Below, one piece after another: positions 44,995-56,239 of a stretch of DNA of 64,000 bases. The position numbers and the translations under genes are program-made. The notes beneath the pieces were generated by a model. It worked only from the letters and a program-made list of their open reading frames with translations, had not been told where the DNA came from and made no database searches. Numbering within the stretch: the stretch's first letter is position 1; the number at the start of each line of letters is the position of its first letter. This stretch comes from Bryum argenteum (lineage: Eukaryota; Streptophyta; Bryopsida; Bryales; Bryaceae): the NCBI GenBank assembly GCA_037043015.1, contig CM073324.1, forward strand, positions 25,684,097 through 25,748,096, read 5' to 3'.

Positions 44995-46624
44995 TATTGT
45001 CGGAGCCTATCGAGAATACTAACCAAGCCTTACAAAAAGAATTCATTTGCTACCCACCAACTCTTCTTGGAAGCAATGATGACATCAACCCCTAACTTTG
45101 CCGCATGCTTCCTAATTAGCTTTAGCTCTATTTGGAAATCTAAACTTTAGAACTGCATAGAATGATTTGTCAGTATCAAATGTTATTTATTGCAATTGAC
45201 CAACCCTAGATCAACTATTATAGTGTAGGTTGACAGACACGAGAAACTATGCACAACATTTAGACTGACATATAGAGTGTAGAGACACTTAGTCCATCAA
45301 CAACCCTTATAGATGACAGGTTGAGAGAGCACTTCTACCTTAGAGCATCCTGTAAGTTTCAAAACACTTTCTTGCTCTAGCTATAAAGCATAATATCTTG
45401 TCTAATACAATAATTTGTTATGAACATATAAGGAACTCCACACACTAGACTCTATTGAGAAATAAATGTAGAATGTCAATTTTCATGTAGGTTCACAACA
45501 GTGGGCTATAACTTTTTCCTTCATACAAAGAGAAGTCAAATTTCAAGCCAAATCCCTTGTTTTGCTTGCTAAAATCTCATAAAATTTTCTCAAAAACATT
45601 CTATTACTTCCATTGTTTAAAAAATATTAATCCAAATTTTACACTAAGTTCATCATAAACACCTTAGAGTCAATTTAAAACACAAGAAAAACTTAGGTAC
45701 TAATCAACACATTAACACGAGAGCTCATAACTACCACACCAATGATCTTGGTGCCTTCAAATTTATAAAAAATAAAAAATAAAAAATAATAATTAATGAG
45801 AAGTATTTTGTTGGTAATTCTTACGTCCGGAGGTGATTTTTAGACAAGACAAACCGTATAGGAATGTGGGTAAGTCAACTTCCAAAATAAAAATAAAAAC
45901 ACCAAGGGGGGGGGGAGGGGACGTGAAGAGTAATGGGGAGGTCATGACATGGTGATGGGCACCACATTAGGACGAAACGTGCCAAATGGGGCTTTGAGGG
46001 AGGGGCTACAAAGGGGCTGAATCGTGCATGGAGGTGGATAAAAGCCCCCCCCCTGCATATTGAAAACGTGGGATGATGCTGCAGCCGTGGGGGTGCCTAC
46101 ATAAATGACCTCCCCCCCAGGGGGCCATTCCTATTTCCTCTTTTACCCCACCCCCCGATTTGGCAGGACACCCCCAAAGCTGGACTTACCAGCATCCCTG
46201 CCCGCCAAACCCTGCCCGGCCATGGAAACATTTGGGAGTAAACTTGCCCCCTATTTTTTAATTGTTGATGTCACCCATGATACTCTTGTGGGGTCTTCCA
46301 TGAGTAAAATGAGGACTTAGATCCCATTTCAGAACTCAAAATGTCAAAAAATGTGGTTGAAGTCCTCAAAAAATTAGAAAAATTTAAATTGCCGTTTTTT
46401 TATTGGGCAGGAAGTATGGGCGGGCAAGCGCTGGGGTAAGTCCCAGCTTGAGGGATGTCCTGTCCACGCCCCCAAATATTACTCACCCAATTGCCAGTAA
46501 CTTCACTTTACTACCCCCACGAGTCACTTTAGAGTGCACTTGCAATATTATTTGCTGCAAATATGGATTGAAGATTTTTCATGTGGCGTATCAAGCGAGA
46601 CAAGCTTGGGGACGTGATTCATAA

Positions 46625-46644
46625 GGTCGGTCGGTCGGTCGGTC
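46625..46644. repeat. (GGTC)5 microsatellite
   Basis: Five tandem GGTC units. Confidence 0.9.
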
Positions 46645-47694
46645 AGTTCGTTAATCTACCCCGGAGTGGATATTATTCACTTTCTCTACTTTTTATTAAA
46701 GCCCAAGCGTGAACATTCATTATGATTTGTAGGTTATTTATCGACTGATGGTTTATGATACTATGCGATCAACTGCTTGAATGAAGTGCACATAATTGAA
46801 CTATAAATTCATCTTTTTAGTGGCACAGGAAAAGAATGGCTGTGTAGTGTATGGGTAGGGCATAGGAAGTATGTCAACAATGTGACGACCAACGACACCA
46901 ACCTTCTGCTTTTATACAACAAGAATTCACCCCAAACAACCACTTTATAGTTTATTCATTTTTTGGTTTTTGGTTATACAATGTCCACCCTGAGAGGGGT
47001 TAGTAGTCCTATACCACTGTTGGTTTGTCATGTGGGCATATCACCAAGGGTAGGTGGAACGGACACTATATTCACGCCAACCCATAGGGTCTGGTGTTTT
47101 TCTTCTTCTTCTTAGGGCATAGGAAAAAAAGAATGGGTGTGTAGTGTATGAGTGGAGACGCTCTTGTATACCGTGTGTCATAGGCAGGTTCCACGAAAAC
47201 TGAATCAAAATTGCTAAAAAATCTGGAAAATTTGGTATTAGTACTCAAGAAAACTAGAATTGGCAAAGAAATTGAAGTGTTGAGTTGAAAATCTTAAGAA
47301 AATATAAATATTCGTCGAACTGGCCTATGACGTACGGTAACACTTAAAATAACATTTCTTGGTACTCAATAGTCATGCCATTGCACAAAGGTACACCAAT
47401 TTTCTCAACGTCAACATTCACAATAATGTCGGGGGAATTTTTTTGAGATGACAATCCCGTGCTTTGTATTATCATCCAACATTTCAAATTGATACGTTGA
47501 TCAAATATGCGTGATATCCAAACGATACTTGGGTGTTTAGAAAATAATGAAATAAAGGTTAAAAACTTGAACCCTTAAACTCAGATTGGCAATATAGAAA
47601 TAGGATCAATAACTTACCTCTCTTCTAAGTTCTAACCACTCATTAATACAACTCTCAAAGTTGTACCAAGACATGCCTTTATTAACTCCTAAAT

Positions 47695-47790
47695 GTCCTT
47701 ACGGTCATTTTAATACATTTTGGATGAAGGGCAGAAACTTTGAAGAGCCATAACTTCTTCATCCAAAGTCCGTTTCTGATGAGATCACTT
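47695..47790 (-). repeat. Dispersed repeat family B, reverse copy
   Basis: Reverse complement contains GAAGTTATGGCTCTTCAAAG then CTGCCCTTCATCCAAAATG, close to the end of the copy at 17727-17812. Confidence 0.75.
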
Positions 47791-48224
47791 GGGTCATAAA
47801 ATGTTCTTCCTAAATATTCGTAGAGGAATAACTTGAATGGCTATTAAGACACATTGTCTTCAATTTTTTTTTAAAAAAAAATAAATAAATAGGAAGTCAC
47901 GACAGTTATGTTTAACATCCTAACCACTCATTTTGAATTTCACAGGGCTAGATGGGCTGATAAGCATAAAGAGTTAAAGGATGCTGAGTTGGCTTTGGTG
48001 AGCAGGGTCCTCAGTGTGCTATGGTCCCTTCTTGCTGTAATTTGTTTTGAAGTTTTTGCCCTTTCCCACATTTAGAGTTTTGATCTTTCAGTTTTATCAG
48101 ATCCGGACATAGCTATTCCCTTTTTTTCTCCCTCACCTCTCATCTCTAATCATATCTATCTCAATCTGTATCGAATTTAAGCATACTACAAAACAGAGTT
48201 AAAAAGAATTGAACTTCCTATCAA

Positions 48225-48485
48225 CCCCTAAAGATCCACGATATTTTGGGAGCTTGAAATCCCAACACTGATCGCTATGTACTAATGGGGGTACGTCAAA
48301 TATTTTTGGAAATTTTTGATAATTTCAACCGTAGGATCCTGAAGAAGACTACCATAGGTAGTAGTGTGAAAATTTTCAACCGTTGAATCATCACTAGATG
48401 TGAGATCATAACATTGAAGTTGACTGTAAAATGATTTTTTGCCCTTGACGGTAAAAGCCGAATCAGTGGCCTTGGTCGATTAGGG
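48225..48485. mobile_element. 261-bp MITE of the TTAA/CCCCTAA family
   Basis: Preceded by TCAA (48221-48224), probably a mutated TTAA, and followed by TTAA (48486-48489). The ends are CCCCTAA and its complement. The interior carries TTTCAACCGTAGGATCC and CAACCGTTGAATC, as in the foldback element spacer. Confidence 0.6.
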
Positions 48486-48489
48486 GTTA

Positions 48490-49354
48490 AGCACACTCCA
48501 GAAGAAGAATATGTATGAAAGAAGCTTTGAGAACACTCAGTTTGAATGTGTATTTTGGGATGAGGCTTGCTATCATAGAGCGGCATGTGCCCATATTTTC
48601 CCAAAGTTTTGAACGGTCATGCTCATTTTATTTAGGTCTAATTCATACTTGAAACATAAAATAAAATGCTCATAGTTGGTTAAATGACACATTTAACTAC
48701 TTCTGGACTAGAAGCAGTCCAGGAGTAAGGCATCGGGGGATCCCCGTACCCATGTGAGTAAGATACAATGTGAACACAAAAATGAAAATCGGGGGATCTT
48801 TGGAGAATATAAAGATACTCAAATCCCCCCATATCAATTTTCAATTGGTGTAATGATCATTCCACAAAATTGTAATTTCCAAAATTTGCTCCAGTCCATA
48901 ATTCGTGAATGAGTCCGGATTTAGTTAAATGTGGCATTTAAATAAAAGATCTTGTTACTGTCACTAGTACAAATATGGCATGAGAAGAAGAGGTTTTATA
49001 CGCCTGAGTAGAGGCGAAGTGGTCAGTATACTATGGTGTACACAATATGCGACCCTATGTAAAATGCCTCGGGCAACGTTATATGAGGAATGCCACGTGG
49101 CCCTCTCGTAAAGCCGAGAAAAATTAAAGTCTTCGTATTGGCTGACATGACGTGGCATTACATAAAAATGTGCCTATGGTCAGAGTCAAAACCCCAACAC
49201 CCCATGTAGGACTCCGTGAGATAAGTAGTCATCAGAGGAACTTGAACTTCAATCTAGGGGATCCCATAGGGAGGCCCTAACCGATGCACAAATGAAATCC
49301 AGTGTACTAAAGTGGTGTAATACAGTGGTGCACTACACCGGATAAGGGGGTATG
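48490..49354. other. Intergenic, no gene seen
   Basis: Mixed composition with no recognisable exon or repeat boundary. Confidence 0.35.
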
Positions 49355-49358
49355 TTAA

Positions 49359-49728
49359 CCCTTAAACGCCCATGGGGTCTGAAATGGGCAATCATATCAA
49401 AATTGAATCACAACATCTTTTGGACTTGGGCATCATTCATATATAGTGCACTTTCTGAACTTGGGCATCGCGAGTGAACCAATCAATGATGAGCTTGCAA
49501 CCTCCTACAAGGTTATGTACAACCCCAATCTACCTACCACAATCCTTTCAAAGCACAAAATCACTTATACAAATCGTGCTATAATCTCTAAAATTTCACT
49601 TTTTGAATACATCACAAGAAGGTGATCAGTTTGACACCAAAATATAAGTGAAAAGTTGAGTACATTGAGAGCTATAGAGCAGATTCTGTTGGAAAAGAGC
49701 CCCTCGGGCTCTCTTGGGCGTTTAAGGG
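49359..49728 (+). mobile_element. 370-bp TTAA MITE, copy 1
   Basis: TTAA at 49355-49358 and 49729-49732. 14-bp perfect terminal inverted repeats CCCTTAAACGCCCA. Interior blocks (CAACATCTTTTGGACTTGGG, GAGCTTGCAACCTCCTACAA) recur in reverse in the second copy. The TTAA target plus CCC terminus is the piggyBac signature; it is non-autonomous. Confidence 0.85.
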
Positions 49729-49940
49729 TTAATATTTTGAGCATTACTAAAAACTTAGTAAGCTGACCTTCATTGATTTTCCCAGGACGAACATTCTAGC
49801 CTTCAAACTTATTGTTCAAAGGTACACCACAACGTGATTGGTTTGCAATACATCTATACCCTTTAAGACACCTATTTCTAAATAATTTCTTGTATCATTT
49901 AGCTGCTTGTGACTTTGCTCATCCACACAAACTTTTTTCC

Positions 49941-50060
49941 ATTATAAAACTAGTCACATATTGCATTATAAAACTAGTCACATATTGCATTATAAAACTA
50001 GTCACATATTGCATTATAAAACTAGTCACATATTGCATTATAAAACTAGTCACATATTGC
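49941..50060. repeat. 24-bp tandem repeat, five exact copies
   Basis: The unit ATTATAAAACTAGTCACATA plus TTGC fills exactly 120 bp between the two inverted MITEs. The repeated translation (IIKLVTYC) is a by-product of the 24-bp unit. Confidence 0.95.
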
Positions 50061-50135
50061 TAGGGCATCCCTTGTCATTTTGGGTATGTCTCATGCCCTT
50101 ACTGCAAGCCAGTTTGTAGCAAGCCTCCACCTTAA

Positions 50136-50497
50136 CCCTTAAACGCCCAAGGTGACCCGAGGGGTCACCTTCCAACAGAATCTTCTCTGTAGCTCTCACT
50201 GTACTCAACTTTTCACTTATATTTTGATGTCAAACTGGTCACCTTCTTGTGATGCATTCAAAAAGTGAAATTTCACAATTCAAATCACAATTTGTATGAG
50301 TGATTTTGTGCTTAGAAAGGATTGTGGTAGCGAGGTTGGGGTTGTACATAACCTTGTAGGAGGTTGCAAGCTCATCATTGATTGGTGCATTCATGATGCC
50401 CTTGTTCAAAAAGTGCACTATTCATGATGCCCAAGTCCAAAAGATGCTGTGATCCAATTTTGGGCTGCCCGTTTCACACCCCATGGGCGTTTAAGGG
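50136..50497 (-). mobile_element. 362-bp TTAA MITE, copy 2, opposite orientation
   Basis: TTAA at 50132-50135 and 50498-50501, with the same terminal CCCTTAAACGCCCA. Its reverse complement aligns with copy 1 over the full length, so the two copies plus the 400-bp spacer form a large potential hairpin. Confidence 0.85.
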
Positions 50498-50501
50498 TTA
50501 A

Positions 50502-52695
50502 AGTGGCAGTGTGTGGTTTTCTCTCCTTACTTTTTCTCTCCGAAAAGAGCTCACCATGCTCTCGGAGCTCACCATGCTCTCGAACTTGTCGCGATCGTGT
50601 GAATGTGAGAATTTTTTTCGAAGGAGGTCTATTTTTGTAACCAGACTTGGGGTAGCGAGAACACATGCTGTGGAGGGAGGAAAACATGAACCATTGTGGC
50701 CCTTATTGCCCCCTCTTCCCATTTGGAACCATTGAGATGACGAGTTGCCTTGCTTGTAGATGTCCTTACACTAAAACTTGTTGTGTTTAGTGTCGACTAA
50801 GACCCTTACTTTCACTCTTGCTCTCAAGGTTGAGTATACTTTACAAATTCTAGTATCAATAATCCGGGTTCAATCAATCTTCAAGGAAAATAACACACAC
50901 CGAGCAAATGACTGAGTCGATAATCCCCAAGATTAGGGCCCAAATGAGGCCGGACTTCAATAGAAATGACTTTTAGCTACCATCTTTATTTATTTGAAGT
51001 CATAGGATGCACTTCCTTGAAGTATCAAATGTCAAACCATGCGGGGAATCAAGATCCCAAACTGTCGAGGAATCTCCATTTTCTCCTCTAATTCTTTCTC
51101 CTCATATCATAGCCATTAGACACTTGCTCCACATTTCAAACAATTTACCACACCCTCCGGCCGAGTCTGAAAATCAAACAATGCCTACCTATGTAATATT
51201 CTCATGTTCCAAAACTCACACATGTACATTCGTGAGGGTACTTGAGTTTACACACGATTCTACAAATGGGGTGTGCTTAATTTTGGGTTAAGTATGTGCT
51301 ATTAATAGTGCTCTTAATTTTCCTTGGTAGACTTCATATTCCCAATCTTGATTGATTTGTCACTCATGATTAAATTGTTTTTGGCTCCATCGTCAGCTAT
51401 TTTGTCAAGATCTCCTTTCAATAAACTTTAGGGAGTGCTTATTTGTTCTTGCCGGCTAGTCTCACAACATTGAAACCTTTTTGGAGAAAGAGAGTTTGTG
51501 TTGGTTGAAAATCCAATTGTCAAAAGAGTTTCACTGGTTTAGTATACTTAGCCAATATGCAACTACATGCCCTATATACATATACATGGCCCTCCTCATA
51601 CACAAGAAGGGCATATGATATTCACACTTCTAAGCACCATAATTTTAGTACGATGGTTGTACTCATTGGCATAGGCAAAGTGTTTGTGAGTTCCATTATC
51701 AAGTTTTCTATACTCTTCAACATTATGGCCATTCAATCATAGAAGGGTTCACTAGCAGAACAAAAGATTACACCTGCGAGTACACCTAGGCCGCTTAGTA
51801 CTCCCCGTGTATTGAGTATAGATGTGGGTGTAAAATACTACTCCCAATACTCCGCAGAAAAGGTAAAATAAGAAGAAACCAATATCAAGGCAAAGAATGG
51901 ACGTGTTACCCCTTATTGGCAGACAAAATGACCAAGAGGCATGCACTTACAGATGAATTTGCGAACCTTGTCATTCGAAGGGGTTTGACCTTGCGCCGAT
52001 GAGGGCTTAATGCTCTTAAACACCTTGCAACAATCTCTAAGTTGGCATCACAAGCTCCATAATCAAATGTGTATGGAGAGTTCACCTAAGGTATATAAAT
52101 TCATGTATGGAGCACGATATCCGATGTTGAGCATGCCTCCTTGCCGCACCAAGGTTGTGGGCCTACCCCGCATGCATGGAGCTAATGACTCGCGATTACT
52201 AATCTGAAATGGTTATATTAAGCTTCACCAATCTATGCAAGAGCCCCACCTGACAAGGGTTTGCCTCGAGTATACCTAGGCAATTCTCTCGTGTACTCAT
52301 GGGGTGTAACAAGGACACTTTGCTCCTAGTGGTTGAAGAAACTTTATTGCATGGAAATTCTCAATAGACTTGACATACATGTTACTTGTACGTACCAATG
52401 ATTGAATAAGAGCTAAGTAGAAAGGGCTTAATTCTCATCAAGTGAACCAATCCCTACTCTCTTACTTATGACTATTTTGTTAGTGGTTTGTTATAAAACA
52501 TGAACACAATTATATACATTCACCTTTGGGTGGCGTGTGGGCATTTACTAATATGCACACAAAATCACCCTGGTTTAAGTGTGGAAACCAACCTGCACTG
52601 CTTTGAATAATGCATCGCTATAATGCAAAGCCTATAAACAGAACCTTAAGTCCAAAAAATTTAAGAAAAATCAGTACGTACAGCCAACAAGACAC
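50502..52695. other. Intergenic, no firm gene
   Basis: A plus-strand frame at 52010-52207 reads coding-like in part (VYKFMYGARYPMLSMPPCR), but I cannot assign it. Confidence 0.3.
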
Positions 52696-52807
52696 CTGCC
52701 TCACTATTTGAATAATCCTGAAGTGAGCACACAGGCCAACAATAATCCAGCCGGCATTCCTCATCACTTCATAAGCAATGCAATTCCGTAGGTTATGGGC
52801 CTCACCT
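52696..52807 (-). CDS. Possible internal exon, unrecognised
   Basis: Flanked by a good acceptor (TTGTTGTAG) and donor (AGGCAG/GTGTCT) on the minus strand, open in one frame, with GEAHNLRNCIAYEVMRNAGW. It could belong to the SMN-like gene whose start is at 55700, but the sequence does not resemble the SMN YG box, so a separate gene is possible. Confidence 0.3.
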
Positions 52808-55083
52808 CTACAACAATAAAGACCCACAAAGCGAATTGATATGTTAGCATGCCATGACGCTACTTCTCAGTGGGAAGATAGTGCGACTGTGACAGTGTCT
52901 ACTGGAGTGATTTATTCTCATCTGCAATAACAACAATACGAATAGTTTTAATGATATTTACACATCCAGGCAATCAATCAATCGAAAATCCAGAAGTGTG
53001 GAATTGAAGCTGTCTCACGTTCTCACGTTCCCCTCGAAGGTTCCCACGTCGAAGTAATGGGGGTTGATGAAGCAGTTGTGCACCAACCCCATTGCATCAT
53101 GCCTGCGCGGCAACCCCCGAACCAGGAATGCCTTCGTTAACTACTCTTGAAAATCTGCAAGTTTGTCAAGGTGCCAGTGAAGTAATTAGCCTGTCTCAAT
53201 AATACAGTATGAAAAGTGGTACATGCAGAGCTATATGATTACTGACTGCAATCTGAAAATACGATGTGCTTATACAGTGTATAACACAGTGTAGTATAGT
53301 GGATCGACGGAGTACCGAAATATTTCAGGTTTTCGAATCCAAGCTCTCGGGAGTATTTCATATCATTGGTCTCGCGAGAAAGCAATCCTTGTTCGATTTC
53401 AGAGCCAAAAGGTCTCCTGACACACCTACGCACTTGGCAATCTCCTGGTTGGATGAAAACTCACACCGGGTCCCACTTCGAATGGATCCAAAGCAAAGAC
53501 ACTGCTCAGATGGGTCAACAGGAAAACCTCACGACCTAATCATGTACTCGTCCACGTGAATGTTGAATGTGGGCGCATGAGGTCACCCAAAATTGGTGCC
53601 CACTTTAGACAACATTCAGCACGGACATCGAGAATCTTAACTTGACCTGATTAAAAACATTAATATTAACTCACGGGCATTAGGAATGCATGCTGCCTCG
53701 AACTCAATCCCTGGAGCTTGCTTCTGAAGGTAGAAACGTCGAAAGGTGCGATCTCGTGAAGCTCATGGATTGACAACCCTCCTTCACATATTCCTGGTTG
53801 GTACCAATTTTGAATTTTTATGGAACATGAGTCACGAAATTAGCTGTCATGGTTAGCTATTGCCTCATAGGGATGAACCTGACATATTTAACAAGTTCAG
53901 GAACATTCTTGCCCAAGTGGGCTATAGGCTAATATCTGCCTGCCTGGAGTAGGCATGCACGTACGGAACCTAACCCCCGAGGCATCACCGGAAAATTCGG
54001 AATCTCTATTTGGTCACGCTCTGCTATAGTCCTACTTTTCTTTAAGACCAGCAAAAAGCAGCGGCATACACAAGACGGTGATTCGAAGTGTGAAAGATCA
54101 GAAAAATTAAAATTTCACCATTCAAAGGAAATAAAACAGGGGTACATAAGTGCTACATGTACAGATATGCTAGTAATGTACTCTGATAGCAAAAGCTCTA
54201 ATTAGACTGGTACTATGGTGCAACTCTTCAGTCACCAGCTTCTTAATCAGAAACGCATTTAACTGAAACAGCAGCTTAGTAGCTCCTGAATGTTTCTAAA
54301 GACCAAGAGATTGCGCTGCAATTTACAGTAACATGTACATCCAGTAGCACTGTTCTCAATACGAAGCACAGTACTCGACCATAGGTAACTCTGATTTACA
54401 ATAACTATTCAAACTGAGGATGAGACGGACATAGCTTACAATAGAACCAAGCAAACGCTTAGTTAGCTCCAAGAGAGGACTTATCTAACCGTACGATAGT
54501 TCATCGGCAGTGATGAAAAATCTGTATTGATCTACACGCCGCTTCTTGACCCGCGAATGTAATGTGTTCAAGCATCTCAAAATGATGCCATGTAACCTTA
54601 TGATAGTTTAAGATGCACAACGACAATAGCTTGGATTTGGGAATGTTGCCACTTGAGAGAAAGATACCACCTCATCTCAATGTCCTAATTATATAGTATT
54701 CGTCTTCTCAACATGTAATGTCGACGTTAAAAGAAGAACACTTAACCTGCTTACTGTCTCAGAACCAACCTCCGACGAAAGTGATTAGGTCTTATGCTTC
54801 AAAAACGACAAGGTCGTTGCTAGATTACCCGTCCTTTCGCAATAAGAATCAGACTCTAAATGTGATGGTGCGGCTCCGTTCCGAGGTCATGGACTCTGCC
54901 ACCAATACCAATATCCACATATCCACTCAGTTTCTGCCGATTGGCACATACTCACACCATGTGCTTGAGCGTATGTCAGCAACAAAGCTGCAGAAATTGT
55001 TCGTAAAGCCACGCTGCTTATGACAATTGCGAAACGAGGCGCCTTCTAGCACAAAAACAAAGATAATTATTTCAAGTTCGTAC
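52808..55083. other. Presumed introns and unresolved exons downstream of the SMN-like start
   Basis: Several minus-strand stretches look coding with splice-like borders: about 53100-53020 (RHDAMGLVHNCFINPHYFDV to a stop) and about 53745-53695 (AAGCAAGCTCCAGGGATTGA after TACCTTCAG). I could not link them in phase, and no Tudor domain or YG box was found. Confidence 0.25.
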
Positions 55084-55700
55084 CGTTCTTCAGGCTGACT
55101 GTCCACACGCTCTTCATCTTCCTTCTTATCAATCGCTTCTAAAGCTTGAGAGGACGAATCGTGCTTTACAATTAAGACTCCATGCATCTGTAATAGAGGT
55201 ATGGATTAGCCAGCCACCAGATTCCAACATTTTGTACAAATCAGAAACTTATCAGACTACATGAAGCAATAACAATACGATAATTCCACCTTAATCAAGG
55301 CCAAAATCGAGCAATAAAAAAACATACTAACTACATCGAATCAGCAGAGATCTGGCTGCAACGAATTTTACCCGTGCTGCAGATTGTTAAACCCTGCAGC
55401 TACTTTGTAAGCAGTTGAAAGTTGAGTCTAATAAGATATCTTTGAGCTCATACAGGCTTGCAATAGCAAATTGTCAAGCAAATTATAAACATTCGGTCAT
55501 CAGCGATCACAAACTTCAACACAATAGACCGCCTTAAGTAGTACTCACCGAGCTGAGGTGCATTGGATTAACATGACCAGCTTATCGATTTGGTTTCTAC
55601 GGCTTGAGGTGGTAGAAAAATGCATCCCTACCTGCTGGTATTTGGCGATTGATGCGTCGAAAGCCTCGACGAGCATGGAATTGTTCCAATGATCCGACAT
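55084..55700 (-). CDS. SMN: SMN-like (survival of motor neuron) protein, first two exons
   Basis: Exon 1, 55700-55632, starts at ATG and reads MSDHWNNSMLVEAFDASIAK, then YQQ. Exon 2, 55187-55084, continues in phase with MHGVLIVKHDSSSQALEAID and a Lys/Asp/Glu-rich stretch, with a donor at ACG/GTACGA. The W-x-x-S/T-x-L-(V/I)-x-A-(F/Y)-(D) pattern is the Gemin2-binding segment at the start of SMN proteins, and YxxMHG after it is as I remember the plant homologues. SMN helps assemble Sm cores on spliceosomal snRNAs. The rest of the gene, to the left, was not resolved. A distant match to other small helical proteins cannot be excluded. Confidence 0.6.
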
Positions 55701-55803
55701 CGTGAACTCAAATTAAAAGTTCGTGCTCTCGCCTCAACTTTAAAATCGTCTCGCCGGTGCTTCTTCCGACAAGCGCTGCACGGAACTCTTTTGACAGAAG
55801 CTG

Positions 55804-55835
55804 CAAACCCTAATGCACATTAGAATTTAGGGTTT
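55804..55835 (-). promoter_or_regulatory. Two opposed teloboxes upstream of the SMN-like gene
   Basis: AAACCCTAA at 55804-55812 and TTAGGGTTT at 55827-55835, about 105-135 bp before the start codon at 55700 on the minus strand. This is typical for plant housekeeping promoters. Confidence 0.55.
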
Positions 55836-56022
55836 GGTGCTACCGCCATTGTCCGGACAATAATCACTAGTAGATAAGTGTCCTTGGTACACCACACGAG
55901 TACACTCAAATGTGGTGTTTTCCCTTGGGTGTAAAGCAGCACTTTGGGTGTACTCGTTGATGTAGTCCTTGGGTACCAAGGACATTTCTGTGCTGGTGAA
56001 TGGGAAGTCTTCGTTGTGTAAG

Positions 56023-56219
56023 TGTTAGACTAGGAGACATAGTAACGATTAATGAATAAAACCATGTATATTATAATAGAAGATGTGCAGTGGGGGACAT
56101 GCCCCCCCACTGGCATTATATAGCAAGCAATAGGCAGTTGACCAACGGCTAACGACTAACTGCCAACCGCCCAGCCGTCGAGGTTATGGGCCCCATCGCG
56201 GTGACCCGTCCTCCTAACA
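56023..56219 (-). repeat. 3' LTR
   Basis: 197 bp with TG...CA termini, directly next to the polypurine tract. Confidence 0.9.
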
Positions 56220-56236
56220 TTACCTCCCCCTTCTAG
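56220..56236 (-). promoter_or_regulatory. Polypurine tract
   Basis: On the minus strand AGAAGGGGGAGGTAA directly precedes the 3' LTR and would prime plus-strand DNA synthesis. Confidence 0.75.
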
Positions 56237-56239
56237 GTC

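Larger units (their letters stand above)
45096..48224. other. AT-rich intergenic DNA with repeat fragments
   Basis: Begins with a TTAA-family left end (CCCCTAACTTTGCCG after TCAA) that has no visible partner. A G-rich patch lies at about 45905-46140. A short direct duplication (about 46820-46860 and 47115-47150, ATGGNTGTGTAGTGTATG) is present. No gene is recognised. Confidence 0.35.

Noticed and set aside
49812-50063. 83-codon frame with repeated IIKLVTYC
   Set aside because: By-product of the 24-bp tandem repeat.
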